Notes: generated by a model from the letters alone, not told the origin. Shown: positions 35,257-43,382, counted from the stretch's first letter. The stretch: 64,000 bases of DNA from Algihabitans albus (GCF_003572205.1 NZ_QXNY01000008.1:1-64000); one strand, 5' to 3'. Numbers and translations are program-made.

Positions 35257-35576
35257 CTACGATGTGACCGGTGAGTCGGGAGCTTGACGTAGAGCAGTCT
35301 TCTCACTGCCCAGGTCTACCTCGCCGTTAGCCGGTCCCTGGTGCCTCTCGACTTCCCCTGCGGACTTCGGCCTCTGCGGACTTCGGCCTCTGTGCAACGG
35401 CGGCCCAGGCCAAGGTCTTGGCCGGCAGTCCGCAGGCGGAGCCGCACCGGTTCCACCTGGAGCGGATGGAGTGTCTAGCCTCGGGAGATGTGCAGGGGCG
35501 CAGCGGTTACTGCTTGCACGCTGTGCAGTGGCGCCCCGCGAGATTTCTATTCCGTATCTGTGAAGAAGGACGTGAC
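35257..35576 (+). other. Intergenic recombination scar with a fragment of the 892-residue gene
   Basis: Contains a tandem 16-base repeat (TGCGGACTTCGGCCTC, twice, about 35359-35390) and the gene fragment at 35382-35470. No intact gene. ATG 35577 of the next gene follows a GAAGGAC site. Confidence 0.55.
35382..35470 (+). pseudogene. Duplicated fragment of the gp16-like/toxin gene
   Basis: About 89 bases align with 32813-32919 inside the 892-residue gene, with one deletion of about 17 bases: shared blocks include TGCAACGGCGGC, GGCCGGCAGTCCGCAGGCGG and GAGCGGATGG-like ends. It has no reading context here. It indicates past duplication or recombination of virion-toxin genes at this spot. Confidence 0.65.
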
Positions 35577-36905
35577 ATGGCTCTCGCCAGGAGTGGTTTA
35601 TCGCCTGCTGTTGGGCACGCGTCTTCTCCCGCCGCCAGTGCGCGTGAGGCCGCGATGGCGGCCGTGAGTCGCGACGGGAATCTGGATCCGACTACGAACC
35701 CCGACCGTGCGTCGGCGAGGCCCGCCGAAGCGCCGGTTCAGAGCCAAGCGGAAGCAACAACGGCGACTCGCCGCAGCCGAGCTGTCAGCCCGCAGGAGTC
35801 GCAGTGGGAGGCGGCGCTGGCGCGGGCGCGCTGGGTGGCGCGCCTGGGAGTGCGCAAGCAGCGGCCGGACGGCGCCCGCGAGGATTGGCTGGAGCCGGGG
35901 CAGCGCGCGGAGTTGGAGCGGCGCGGGCGTCTGCGTCTCGCGCTCTACAAGGCCGCGGATGCCTTCGCCGCGCGAGAAGGCCGCGCGCCGGACAAGCGCG
36001 AGCAGCGCCAGCTGCTCGCCCGGCTGATCGCCGAAGAGGAGGACTCCCGGGAGACCTGGAGCCGCGCCGCCGCTGCCTTCGCCGAGGGGAGGCCCGAGTT
36101 TGCGCGCGAGTTCCTTCGGCGTTTCGTGGCCGATGGTCCGCGCCGGCCTGGAGGGACCTCAGAAGCATCCTCGCTACGCGCTGCTTCCGACCTGCGTGAA
36201 ACTGAGCTCGCCGTGGGTCTTCTCGAAGACGGGAGAACCTCCGACCCGGCGGTTGAAAACGGCGGCTCCCTGGGCGCGCCGAGGCAGGACCCCGATGACC
36301 GTCCGGACAGGAGGCCCGAGACCAATGGGCCGCCGGAGGATCAGGCGGTCCCCGACGACTTACAGGTTCCTCAAGACTCCGAAGCCCTTCTGCGAGAGCT
36401 GGTGGGCGACGAGCTCTACGACCAGATCTGGTTCGGCTCCATCGAGACCATGGCGCGAGAGATGGATATCGACTTGGAGCTGGTGGAGCGGGCGGGCCCC
36501 GAGGGCGCGGCGGCACTTGCCGCCGTCGCGCTGTTCCGGCATCTCGAAATCCAGCTTCACAAGAACAAGGTTAACCATCTTGCCGTCGCGCTTGGCCGGC
36601 GAGGGCATAAGCAGTTGGAATCCAAACTGCTCGCCCGGCTCGCCTTTCAGAATTCGTTGGGCCCCGACCATGAACGTTATTCCGCGACCAATCAGGAATT
36701 GTTGGAGGCTAGCGCCATCGATGCCAAGGCGCTGCCATTCTTGCGCGCTCTCGACTCGCTCGTGGGTAAAGCACCGGGAGTCTCACTCGTTGCCAAGGCG
36801 ATACCGCAGCTCTTGATTGGCGGACTCGAGAACAGCATCGCCGATCGCAATCGCATTATCCGCGCACGCAGCGGCGAGACGGATGGCGCCGAGCAGTTGC
36901 GTTGA
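35577..36905 (+). CDS. Second protein with the shared virion-region N-terminal domain; C-terminus unknown
   Basis: A 442-residue protein. Residues about 74-183 are strongly similar to 80-188 of putative toxin 1 (QWEAALARARWVARLG, REDWLEPGQR, LALYKAADAFAAREGRAPDK). The C-terminal half is different: an acidic linker, then a helical domain (LLRELVGDELYDQIWFGSIE, FRHLEIQLHKNKVNHLAVAL) with no recognised motif. The conserved-head/variable-tail pattern suits a polymorphic effector, but no immunity gene follows on the same strand. It may be an orphan or inactivated cassette. Confidence 0.5.
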   Translation: MALARSGLSPAVGHASSPAASAREAAMAAVSRDGNLDPTTNPDRASARPAEAPVQSQAEATTATRRSRAVSPQESQWEAALARARWVARLGVRKQRPDGAREDWLEPGQRAELERRGRLRLALYKAADAFAAREGRAPDKREQRQLLARLIAEEEDSRETWSRAAAAFAEGRPEFAREFLRRFVADGPRRPGGTSEASSLRAASDLRETELAVGLLEDGRTSDPAVENGGSLGAPRQDPDDRPDRRPETNGPPEDQAVPDDLQVPQDSEALLRELVGDELYDQIWFGSIETMAREMDIDLELVERAGPEGAAALAAVALFRHLEIQLHKNKVNHLAVALGRRGHKQLESKLLARLAFQNSLGPDHERYSATNQELLEASAIDAKALPFLRALDSLVGKAPGVSLVAKAIPQLLIGGLENSIADRNRIIRARSGETDGAEQLR

Positions 36906-36999
36906 GACAGGATCGCACGGCGCTCTCAATCTAGAATTGGAGGAAGACTGACGCCTTGAATGGGATCTCCGAGGCGGGTCCATCCGGGGCGATCCAGCT

Positions 37000-37611
37000 C
37001 TAAGGCCAGTATCCGGGACGCCGGCACCAGGTCATTCCGGATTCGGCTAGGCGCCGAAGCATGGCACCGTCTTCGACCCAAGGCTGGGGCAGAGGGTAGA
37101 GATCGACCGGCGGGGTCGTCTCCGGCCGGAAGCCGATCTGCAGGCGCTGGGCAGTGGCGAACTCCTCATCCGACATGATCAGCCACATGATCTGGATGGT
37201 CGCCTCTGCCCCAAGCTCGCCGCGCGCCGCGGCCGCGACGGCCCAGAGGTGCGCGCGCACCCGGTCGTAAATCACGCCTTCGCCCTGGGTATAGGCAATC
37301 GCGAGAAAGCTCATGGCAAGCGCATGTCCGCCCCGGGCCGCCTTGTCCCACCAGACCAGCGCCATACAGGCGTCGTGCCGGAAGAACTCTCCGACTTCGT
37401 ACATCTCGCCGATCTTGAACTGAGCCTGGGGATCTCCGTCCACGGCGAGAGGAAAGAGCAGACGGGCGGCCTCCTCGAAGTCGCCTGCGGCATGGGCGGC
37501 CAAACCTCGCTGCAAGGCGTTCTCGGCACCGAGCGGAGCGGCGTCGATGAGCAGAAAGACGAGCAGCGCGGCCGAGGCGATACTGGCAAGCAATCGACGG
37601 TGAGGCGACAT
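37000..37611 (-). CDS. Exported Sel1-repeat protein
   Basis: A 203-residue protein with a signal peptide (MSPHRRLLASIASAALLVFL, cleavage near GAE) and about two Sel1-like/TPR repeats (GLAAHAAGDFEEAARLLFPL, DPQAQFKIGEMYEVGEFFRH, ALAMSFLAIAYTQGEGVIYD). Sel1 proteins act in envelope protein interactions and some are immunity proteins. ATG 37611 places the signal at the N-terminus. It is reversed relative to the virion genes and convergent with the 442-residue gene, 94 bases apart. Confidence 0.75.
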   Translation of the reverse strand: MSPHRRLLASIASAALLVFLLIDAAPLGAENALQRGLAAHAAGDFEEAARLLFPLAVDGDPQAQFKIGEMYEVGEFFRHDACMALVWWDKAARGGHALAMSFLAIAYTQGEGVIYDRVRAHLWAVAAAARGELGAEATIQIMWLIMSDEEFATAQRLQIGFRPETTPPVDLYPLPQPWVEDGAMLRRLAESGMTWCRRPGYWP

Positions 37612-38181
37612 CGACGTATCCGCGAAGGTGAGTGTGAAGCGCGAAAAATCGGATTCGGACGAGGTGCGGTCAGGGGTCCCTGCCGGCGGTGCCAAGATAG
37701 AGAAGACGACCCTATGGAGCACCAAGCTACACCAAACGGATTATTCTATCATCCCGGAAAATACCCAAATACGCCGTTGTCGATTCCTTCGTGGCCGGTC
37801 GCAGCCGGTCTCACCAGGAAAAGTGCATCGAGCTTGGATTTGACACTGCGTCTGGCGCTCGAGTGAGCTGGTTGGGCCACTCTTGCTCTTTTTTGTAGAA
37901 GGCGTGATCTAAAGGAGCCGGAACGGTCGGACGGGTGTTGCTCGCTTGCGTCGCGATCCTTGTGTTTTAAGCGGCCGGGGCCGGCTCCTCCTAAAGCCGC
38001 GCGCAGCTGGACCCGAAAAACATAGCGCGCGATGATTGCGGTGTGGTCATCGACGTAAGGCGACTCGTCCCGAGTCCGGTTCGATCGCAAGACTCCGAGG
38101 CCGAGGTCCGTGCTGCAGCGTTTCTGCCGAGACTGTATCGCAAGCCACTCTCATATTCCATGAAAAGGAGACAGAATCGCT
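37612..38181. other. Interval of 570 bases without a supported gene
   Basis: Separates the reversed Sel1 gene from the tail fibre gene and likely carries promoters for both directions. A stretch of lower GC lies near 37700-37790. An AAAAGGAG site close to 38160-38170 belongs to the tail fibre. No hairpin or repeat was recognised. Confidence 0.4.
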
Positions 38182-39405
38182 ATGACCGTTCCGACGGAAA
38201 CGGCGCGCTCGGGCCCTTACGTGGGCAATGGTGCGACCGACACTTTTACGTATGAGTTCCGTATTCAGCAGGACGCCGATCTGCTGGTGACGCAGCTCGA
38301 CCAGGCTGGCCGGGAAACGGCCTTAACTCTCGGCGTCGACTACAGCGTGACCGGCGTAGATCGGCCGGAGGGCGGCGATGTGATCCTGGTCGCCCCTCTC
38401 CCGAGCGGTGTCCGGCTCGTCATCACCCGAGACGTGCCGGCAACCCAGGAGGTCGATTTGGAGAACCAAGGCGCCTTCTTCGCGGAAACGATCGAGAGAG
38501 CCTTTGACAAGCTGACCATGCTGGCGCAGCAGAACAAGGAGAGCGACGCTCGTACGGTGACCTTGCCGGTGGCGAGCGACGGCGTTTCGGCGAGGCTTCC
38601 GGGAGCGGTGCCAGACACGCTCATCGGATGGAATGCGGCTGGAGACGCGCTCGAAAACAAGATTCCCAATACGGCGGCCTATCTCGTTGCGCCCTTAGCC
38701 GACCTGACATCGGCCGAGGCCACGCAGCTTCTTTCTATCGGCTCGACCACGATCAGCCCAGCGCAGTGGGGCTACTTGGGTGCGATGAGTGCCGAGGCGG
38801 GCCGGTTACGGCGAATAGTGACTTTTACGAGTGTCGGCACTTACAACAAGCCATCTTGGCTAAGAACGGCGCGCATTCGCGTGTGGGGTGGGGGCGGGGG
38901 CGGTGCAGGTGGCTACGGCGTCGCTGGCTCATCGGGCTCAGGTGGCGGTGGCGGTTGTGCGGAAAGGTTGATAGCTGCCGACTCAATCAGCGCGAGCGAA
39001 ACCGTCACTATAGGGGCCGCCGGCTCCGCTGGGTCGGCTGGGTCGAGCGGCGGCGGCGCTGGCGGGACAAGCTCCTTTGGCACGCTTTGCAGCGCCACGG
39101 GCGGCAGCGGCGGCCTGTACACTGGCGCCGACGGTGCGGCCCCCGGTAACGGGGGGAGCGGCATTGCTGGCGACGACAACAGGCCCGGCGGTGAGGGCAT
39201 GAACGGCTCCGGATCAAATTCAATGGGTATCGGCGGCAACGCAGCAATGGGCGGTGGTCAAGGCGGACGCAGAAACTTCACTGGCGTCGCAGCAACTGGA
39301 AATAGCGGCACTGCGCCCGGAGGCGGAGGCGCCAGCGGTCTCACGTCTGGCGGCAATGGTGGCGCGGGAGCCGTCGGTCGCGTCGTGGTCTACGAGTACG
39401 AGTGA
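38182..39405 (+). CDS. Tail fibre protein, T7 gp17-like N-terminus with Gly-rich receptor-binding end
   Basis: A 407-residue fibre. The N-terminal about 150 residues match the T7-type tail-attachment domain (TARSGPYVGNGATDTFTYEF, ADLLVTQLDQAGRETALTLG, VDYSVTG). A central part has Ser/Thr-rich strands, and from about residue 235 the chain is extremely Gly-rich (WGGGGGGAGGYG and many GGxG units), ending in VVVYEYE. Gly-rich ends form compact receptor-binding sandwiches in some phage adhesins. AAAAGGAG precedes the ATG. Confidence 0.85.
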   Translation: MTVPTETARSGPYVGNGATDTFTYEFRIQQDADLLVTQLDQAGRETALTLGVDYSVTGVDRPEGGDVILVAPLPSGVRLVITRDVPATQEVDLENQGAFFAETIERAFDKLTMLAQQNKESDARTVTLPVASDGVSARLPGAVPDTLIGWNAAGDALENKIPNTAAYLVAPLADLTSAEATQLLSIGSTTISPAQWGYLGAMSAEAGRLRRIVTFTSVGTYNKPSWLRTARIRVWGGGGGGAGGYGVAGSSGSGGGGGCAERLIAADSISASETVTIGAAGSAGSAGSSGGGAGGTSSFGTLCSATGGSGGLYTGADGAAPGNGGSGIAGDDNRPGGEGMNGSGSNSMGIGGNAAMGGGQGGRRNFTGVAATGNSGTAPGGGGASGLTSGGNGGAGAVGRVVVYEYE

Positions 39406-39412
39406 GGGCATC

Positions 39413-39811
39413 ATGAAAGCACTAATCGAACCGACCGGCCGCATCGCTCAGGTGTCGGCCGAACCCTTTCCAGTTGCCAAGCCGCTTCTCTGGGTGGAGG
39501 TGCCCGACGACACAACGACGGCAGATACCTGGGACGGTGAGAAGGTCGTCAAGTACACAGACCCACCGGCCCCGGTTCCCGCGACTGTTACGCGATACCA
39601 AGGTATCGCCGCGCTTAAGGCGGCTGGCCTTTACGACCAGGTGATCGCTCTGCTTGACGACCCAGAAGTTCCGCAGGATGCCCGCGATCGGTGGGAACAT
39701 CTGACCGTTTTCGAGCGCGACTCTCAGCTTATCGCTCAGTTGGCGCCCAAACTAGGCCAGAGCGACACCGATCTCGACAATCTCTTCATTTCGGCGGAAC
39801 AGATCGAGTAG
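39413..39811 (+). CDS. Putative tail fibre assembly chaperone
   Basis: A 132-residue protein seven bases after the fibre gene. A short beta N-terminal part (MKALIEPTGRIAQVSAEPFP, VAKPLLWVEVPDDTT) is followed by a helical C-terminal part (YQGIAALKAAGLYDQVIALL, ERDSQLIAQLAPKLG), the layout of many small proteins encoded right after tail fibres. Chaperone function is inferred from position and pattern. Confidence 0.6.
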   Translation: MKALIEPTGRIAQVSAEPFPVAKPLLWVEVPDDTTTADTWDGEKVVKYTDPPAPVPATVTRYQGIAALKAAGLYDQVIALLDDPEVPQDARDRWEHLTVFERDSQLIAQLAPKLGQSDTDLDNLFISAEQIE

Positions 39812-39879
39812 CCAGCAAGCAGTCTTAGAAAACAGCCAGCGCCGCCGGCCGGGCTTTGACGAGCCTGAGCCGGCGACTA

Positions 39880-39898
39880 AACGCTGATCTTGAGCGTT
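39880..39898. terminator. Small hairpin between convergent fibre-assembly and methyltransferase genes
   Basis: AACGCT and AGCGTT arms around a seven-base loop, lying between two convergent stop codons. The stem is short and has no T-run; a terminator role is only suggested by position. Confidence 0.3.
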
Positions 39899-39915
39899 AA
39901 CCTAGACGCAGAGAT

Positions 39916-40689
39916 CTAAGCCCTCTGGGCCACAAACACCGACATCGGCTCCGGCAGCTTCGGCAGTGCCACGTGCTTTGGTGAAGCCCGAAAACCGATC
40001 TGGCCGAGAAGGTCGAGTAGGTCCGACCCGTAGTTGCGCCACGTGAAGACGCCACCGTCTCCAGCGAAAGGATCGCCGTGATACTCGGGCAGCAGAACAT
40101 CATGGATAGATCCGTCCGGCTCACGCCTTGCGCGAAGCTTAGTCTCTTGCCCGTCATATGAAAAAGGCACGGTGAAAACGTCGCGCCCGCAGGGTTTGAG
40201 GGTGCGGAAAGTTTCTCTAAAGGCGGTCTGATCGTCCTCGACGTGTTCCATGACGCCGGTCGAAGTGATCAGGTCGAACTCCTGATCGGAGAAGGTCAGG
40301 CTCTCCAGGTTCTCGCAGCGTACACCGTTGGCGGTCTCGCCAGGTGCACCGATGGCCAGTTCGGAGCTGATCAAACGAAAGCCCACGCGGCCCGCATCCT
40401 TGCGGAGCTGACAGAACAGCGCGCCGTGATGGGAGACTTCGTAGGCAGTGCCGCTCTTGAGGCCGAACAGATCATCACCAAAGTACTGGCGAATCAGAGA
40501 GTAGATCCCGCGATGGTGGGCGGTGCTCCGGCAGCCAAGGCACCGTATTCCGATGCGTGGACTTTCATCGGTGCGCAGGTGCCACGTCGTTCGCCGGCAG
40601 ATGGGACAGGCCGCGCAGATCGGAGGATGGCTGAGCTGGAGACGCAGTCGTTCCGCAGTGAGCATGCGCATGGTCGTTCGCAGGTGCAT
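39916..40689 (-). CDS. Class I SAM-dependent methyltransferase 1, N-terminal zinc ribbon
   Basis: A 257-residue protein. N-terminal CxxC pairs (CAACPICRR and CLGCRS) suggest a zinc knuckle; the middle resembles a Rossmann methyltransferase (YEVSHHGALF, NLESLTFSDQEFDLITSTGV, MEHVEDDQTAFRETFRTLKP). Similar enzymes near phage tail genes may modify glycans or tail components, or be cargo. It is reversed relative to the virion genes, as is the second methyltransferase 292 bases upstream. The start is uncertain among three ATG codons. Confidence 0.75.
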   Translation of the reverse strand: MHLRTTMRMLTAERLRLQLSHPPICAACPICRRTTWHLRTDESPRIGIRCLGCRSTAHHRGIYSLIRQYFGDDLFGLKSGTAYEVSHHGALFCQLRKDAGRVGFRLISSELAIGAPGETANGVRCENLESLTFSDQEFDLITSTGVMEHVEDDQTAFRETFRTLKPCGRDVFTVPFSYDGQETKLRARREPDGSIHDVLLPEYHGDPFAGDGGVFTWRNYGSDLLDLLGQIGFRASPKHVALPKLPEPMSVFVAQRA

Positions 40690-40755
40690 TGGCCTGTCTA
40701 GAAGCTAGAATAAAAATTCACTGATATATGGGAATTACATCATACGCCTAGATCT

Positions 40756-40787
40756 AAAAGGCCTAGCCTCCCTTGTGGTGGTCTTTT
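40756..40787. terminator. Bidirectional terminator-like hairpin
   Basis: AAAAGGCC pairs with GGTCTTTT (one G-U) around a 16-base loop and continues as T-run on the plus strand; on the minus strand the A-run becomes a T-run. It lies between the two reversed methyltransferase genes. Confidence 0.5.
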
Positions 40788-40794
40788 TAGCCGC

Positions 40795-40828
40795 AAGCAG
40801 GCTGGTTCAACAGGCTGGCCGGCTTTTT
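40795..40828 (+). terminator. Intrinsic terminator, plus strand
   Basis: AAGCAGGCT pairs with GGCCGGCTT apart from one mismatch and is followed by five T. No plus-strand gene now ends here; it is part of the duplicated terminator-leader unit described at 40817-40900. Confidence 0.5.
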
Positions 40829-40900
40829 GTAGTCACTACCGGCGGAGGTTGGCGCGGTTTCACCCGAAACTCTTCCCGTCGCAACAAGGAGGCGTAAGCC
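40817..40900 (+). repeat. Duplicated terminator-leader unit, copy A (orphan ribosome-binding site)
   Basis: About 84 bases that align with 41967-42050: a G/C-T5 terminator end, CACTACCGGCGGAG, TGGCGCGGT and a perfect AAGGAGG at 40886-40892. In copy B an ATG follows; here the start is lost (GCGTAAGCCATC). The two copies flank the reversed methyltransferase 2 gene. Confidence 0.6.
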
Positions 40901-40981
40901 ATCAGAGTCCCTTCGGCCTGGACGACTCAGCGAAGCCAGCCCCTTCGGGTCGGCTTGAGCACCGGGGCATCACCACCGCGC

Positions 40982-41932
40982 TCAATGCTGTGAGAGAGAC
41001 TCGGTTCTTTCGCGGGTCGGTGCCGCGTTGTTTGGTGCTCCGTGAGATGCCTGTTCAAACGGCTGTACGAGCAGCTTCGTCGAGCGCACCTGCGGCAGCG
41101 CCCGGCCCAAGGCTTGTCTCGCCGTATGTAGTGTGAAGCCGCGCGCGCATCGCCAGTCCGGGAGGGGGCGAAAGCCTGCGCGTCCTATGAGGATCGACAG
41201 GGACTCCGGCGTAAAGCCGTGGAGGTGCTCGAACGGCGCCAGTGTGTGTGGCCGGCTACCATCGAACGGCCAGACACGCCAGAGATCCGTGCCCTCGGGC
41301 GCGCGCCGCAGGTTGGGAACGGTGATGCGCACGACGGTCCGGTCGCGGCAGAGGCCGCGAATGTCACTCAGGACGCTTGCCGGGTCGGGCAGATGCTCGA
41401 GGACCTGTTCGAGGTTGACGACATCGAACGGGCCGGCGAGATCGTCAAGCTCGTGTATCACGATGATGCCGTGCCGCTCTTGCGTTCGTGTTCGGCTGGG
41501 CTCGAAGGCGGTCACCCGGAAGCCGGTCTCGACAGCGGCGGCGGCCCAGCGACCGCTCCCGGCGCCATAGTCCAGCAGCGTCGGTGTTTGTGCCGGACTC
41601 AGGCGGCGTAACCGGGCCATCTCTCGACGCATGCTGGGCGACGGCTCGTGCTTCGCCTCGCCAGGTCGCAGTGGCTGCGAAGCGTCGTACATCGCCATCA
41701 ACTGATCGTGGCTCGGCTGTTGCGCGTACCAGGCGTGGCCGCAGCCGCCGCACTGGCGCACGCGAAGTGCAAACTGGTCCAGCCAGGGGTCCATGAGGCC
41801 GCGGTACTTCTTGCCGCTGAACGCGATAAAGCGCTCGCGCGCCTCGGCGGTCGCCTCGGCGACCACGCGCGACAGCGGGTTTGTACAAGCCGGACAGATG
41901 CAGATTTCTCTCATGGGCAGACGATAGACCAT
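40982..41932 (-). CDS. Class I SAM-dependent methyltransferase 2, N-terminal zinc-binding
   Basis: A 316-residue protein. The N-terminus has CPACTNP and CGGCGHAW cysteine pairs, typical of the Methyltransf_13/23 group; the Rossmann part shows TLLDYGAGSGRWAAAAVETG (motif I), DVVNLEQVLEHLPDPASVLS (motif post-II) and late beta strands. Such enzymes often methylate sugars or lipids. The start is ATG 41932 or 41914. It is flanked by direct repeats, which suggests insertion as a cassette. Confidence 0.78.
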   Translation of the reverse strand: MVYRLPMREICICPACTNPLSRVVAEATAEARERFIAFSGKKYRGLMDPWLDQFALRVRQCGGCGHAWYAQQPSHDQLMAMYDASQPLRPGEAKHEPSPSMRREMARLRRLSPAQTPTLLDYGAGSGRWAAAAVETGFRVTAFEPSRTRTQERHGIIVIHELDDLAGPFDVVNLEQVLEHLPDPASVLSDIRGLCRDRTVVRITVPNLRRAPEGTDLWRVWPFDGSRPHTLAPFEHLHGFTPESLSILIGRAGFRPLPDWRCARGFTLHTARQALGRALPQVRSTKLLVQPFEQASHGAPNNAAPTRERTESLSQH

Positions 41933-41953
41933 GAGTTCGCCGACGAGAAGCGG

Positions 41954-41979
41954 AGGCCGTCCTTCGGGGCGGCCTTTTT
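41954..41979 (+). terminator. Strong intrinsic terminator with TTCG loop, plus strand
   Basis: AGGCCGTCC, TTCG loop, GGGCGGCCT and five T: an almost perfect stem (one G-U) with a stable tetraloop. It is upstream of the lysis-region gene at 42049 and isolates it from transcription from the left. Confidence 0.75.
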
Positions 41980-42050
41980 CGTGGCCACCGCCGCCGGAGT
42001 CTGGCGCGGTCCCTCCCCGAACCCACCCCATCGTAAGAAGGAAGCGCAAT
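41967..42050 (+). repeat. Duplicated terminator-leader unit, copy B
   Basis: Second copy of the unit at 40817-40900, here in working order: terminator end, leader with TGGCGCGGT, AAGAAGGAAG ribosome-binding site and the ATG of the 102-residue gene. Confidence 0.6.
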
Positions 42051-42357
42051 GCGCCAGGAGCCCTCTGCCGTGCATGACGAGCAGGGCCACCAGTACGCGG
42101 AAACCAGCGGCGGCAACGGTTGGCGCTTCGCCGGCAAGGTCGCCGCCGCCGTCTGCGCTCCCTTGGTGGTCGCGATGGTCACCAACCTCTTCGTCGTAGG
42201 CCAGTGGGTCGGCTCCATCACCGAGAAGGTTGAGGGCCTCAGCAGGGAGATCGAGGGGATCGCCCGAATTGAGGAACGGATCCGAGTACTAGAGCTTGAA
42301 GGCGCGGCCCGACGCGGCCGGGATAGCGGCGGCTTGCAACCGCCAACAGACCAGTAA
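42049..42357 (+). CDS. Small phage membrane/coiled-coil protein (holin-like or spanin-like)
   Basis: A 102-residue protein with one transmembrane helix (VAAAVCAPLVVAMVTNLFVV, about 31-50) and then a coiled coil (EKVEGLSREIEGIARIEERI). Similar small proteins occur ahead of phage endolysins, reminiscent of haemolysin XhlA-like proteins. An AAGGAAG site precedes the ATG. Function inferred only. Confidence 0.55.
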   Translation: MRQEPSAVHDEQGHQYAETSGGNGWRFAGKVAAAVCAPLVVAMVTNLFVVGQWVGSITEKVEGLSREIEGIARIEERIRVLELEGAARRGRDSGGLQPPTDQ

Positions 42358-42384
42358 ACCAGAACCTTGAAGGAGAATTCGCAC

Positions 42385-42834
42385 ATGTCTACGCCATTGC
42401 AATTGCGTCGCGAGTCCGCGGTGGATCTGGCCGCGACCACGCCGGCGGAAGCCGAGCCCGCCTACGACCAGACAAATAGTCGACTGGTCGTCGGCGATGG
42501 TGTCCAGGCTGGCGGTATTCCTCATGCCTCCTATCGTGATGTGCAGGCGCAAACCTTCTCATACGGAGTAGCGATTCCTGTCGGCGATGACTACAGTCTC
42601 GACCTCGATCCGCCCTTGGTCGCCTACAGAGACGGTGTGACCGTCACCTTCAAGCCGCTGAGAGACAGCATGGGCCCGGCCACTTTGAACGTGAACGGTC
42701 AGGGGGCTCTTCCGATACGCAAGGTCGTGGGCATCGCGCTCGTTGACACGGTGGCGGGTGATCTGCAGGCCGGTCAGGTGTTTCAAGCGACGCAAATCGA
42801 CGGCTTCTTTCAGCTTCTGAACCGACAGCCCTAG
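42385..42834 (+). CDS. Tail fibre/hook protein with Mtd-like N-terminal domain
   Basis: A 149-residue protein. Residues 1-50 (MSTPLQLRRESAVDLAATTP, PAYDQTNSRLVVGDGVQAGG) match the N-terminal domain of the BPP-1 major tropism determinant, which attaches the adhesin to the tail. The rest (PATLNVNGQGALPIRKVVGI and QATQIDGFFQLLN) resembles short tail-fibre repeats. It lacks the C-type-lectin variable domain, and no reverse transcriptase or template repeat is in the window, so no diversity-generating system is shown. AAGGAG precedes the ATG. Confidence 0.7.
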   Translation: MSTPLQLRRESAVDLAATTPAEAEPAYDQTNSRLVVGDGVQAGGIPHASYRDVQAQTFSYGVAIPVGDDYSLDLDPPLVAYRDGVTVTFKPLRDSMGPATLNVNGQGALPIRKVVGIALVDTVAGDLQAGQVFQATQIDGFFQLLNRQP

Positions 42835-42851
42835 TCGCCTCAGTCCAGTAG

Positions 42852-42880
42852 GGGAGCCGACTTGATCTCAAGTGGCTCCC
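42852..42880 (+). terminator. Strong hairpin after the Mtd-like gene
   Basis: GGGAGCC with GGCTCCC and ACTTGA with TCAAGT form 13 base pairs with one bulged G and a two-base loop. No long T-run follows. Probably a transcription terminator or an RNA-stabilising hairpin before the lysis genes. Confidence 0.55.
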
Positions 42881-42992
42881 TTGCTGGCCGAGGCCCGGCG
42901 GACATCGGATCGATCGCGCAGGACGGGCGCTAAATCGATGCTGGAAGTTCTTTCCCTACTTATCAGCCAATAGAACCCGGCGGGAGACGGTC

Positions 42993-43382
42993 ATGGCGCT
43001 TGTGACTGACTGGTCGCGTTATCCAAACTTCACCGAAAGCGAGTTCGTCTGCTCTCACACGGGTCGGTGTGAGATGCAGTCGGAGCTGCTCGACAAGCTG
43101 CAAGCTCTTCGCAGCCAACTCGGGCAGCCCCTCGTCGTGTCGTCCGGCTATCGCGATCCAAGTCACCCCGTCGAGGGGCGCAAAGTCAGCCCTGGAGCTC
43201 ACGCCTACGGGTATGCGGTCGATCTGCGCTGCAACGGACAGCTCGCGTACCTTGTGCTGGCCTTTGCGGCCGGCATCGGCTTCGAGCGCATCGGGGTGGC
43301 TCAGAAAGGCGCACGCGGCAGCCGCTTCATTCACCTGGACACCTGGCCCGATGGACCCGCTCCAGCGGTCTGGAGCTACTGA
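42993..43382 (+). CDS. Peptidoglycan endolysin, peptidase M15 type
   Basis: A 129-residue zinc D-Ala-type peptidase that cuts cell-wall peptides. The metal site is SPGAHAYGYAVDLRC (HxxxxxxD) together with FIHLDTW; a SSGYRDPSHPVEG motif lies before it. It has no signal peptide, so it needs the holin to reach the wall. GGGAGA precedes ATG 42993. First gene of the lysis cassette. Confidence 0.88.
   Translation: MALVTDWSRYPNFTESEFVCSHTGRCEMQSELLDKLQALRSQLGQPLVVSSGYRDPSHPVEGRKVSPGAHAYGYAVDLRCNGQLAYLVLAFAAGIGFERIGVAQKGARGSRFIHLDTWPDGPAPAVWSY

Noticed and set aside
38182-42834. Diversity-generating retroelement, suggested by the BPP-1-like genes
   Set aside because: No reverse transcriptase, Avd gene or template/variable repeat pair in the window; the Mtd-like protein lacks the lectin domain.
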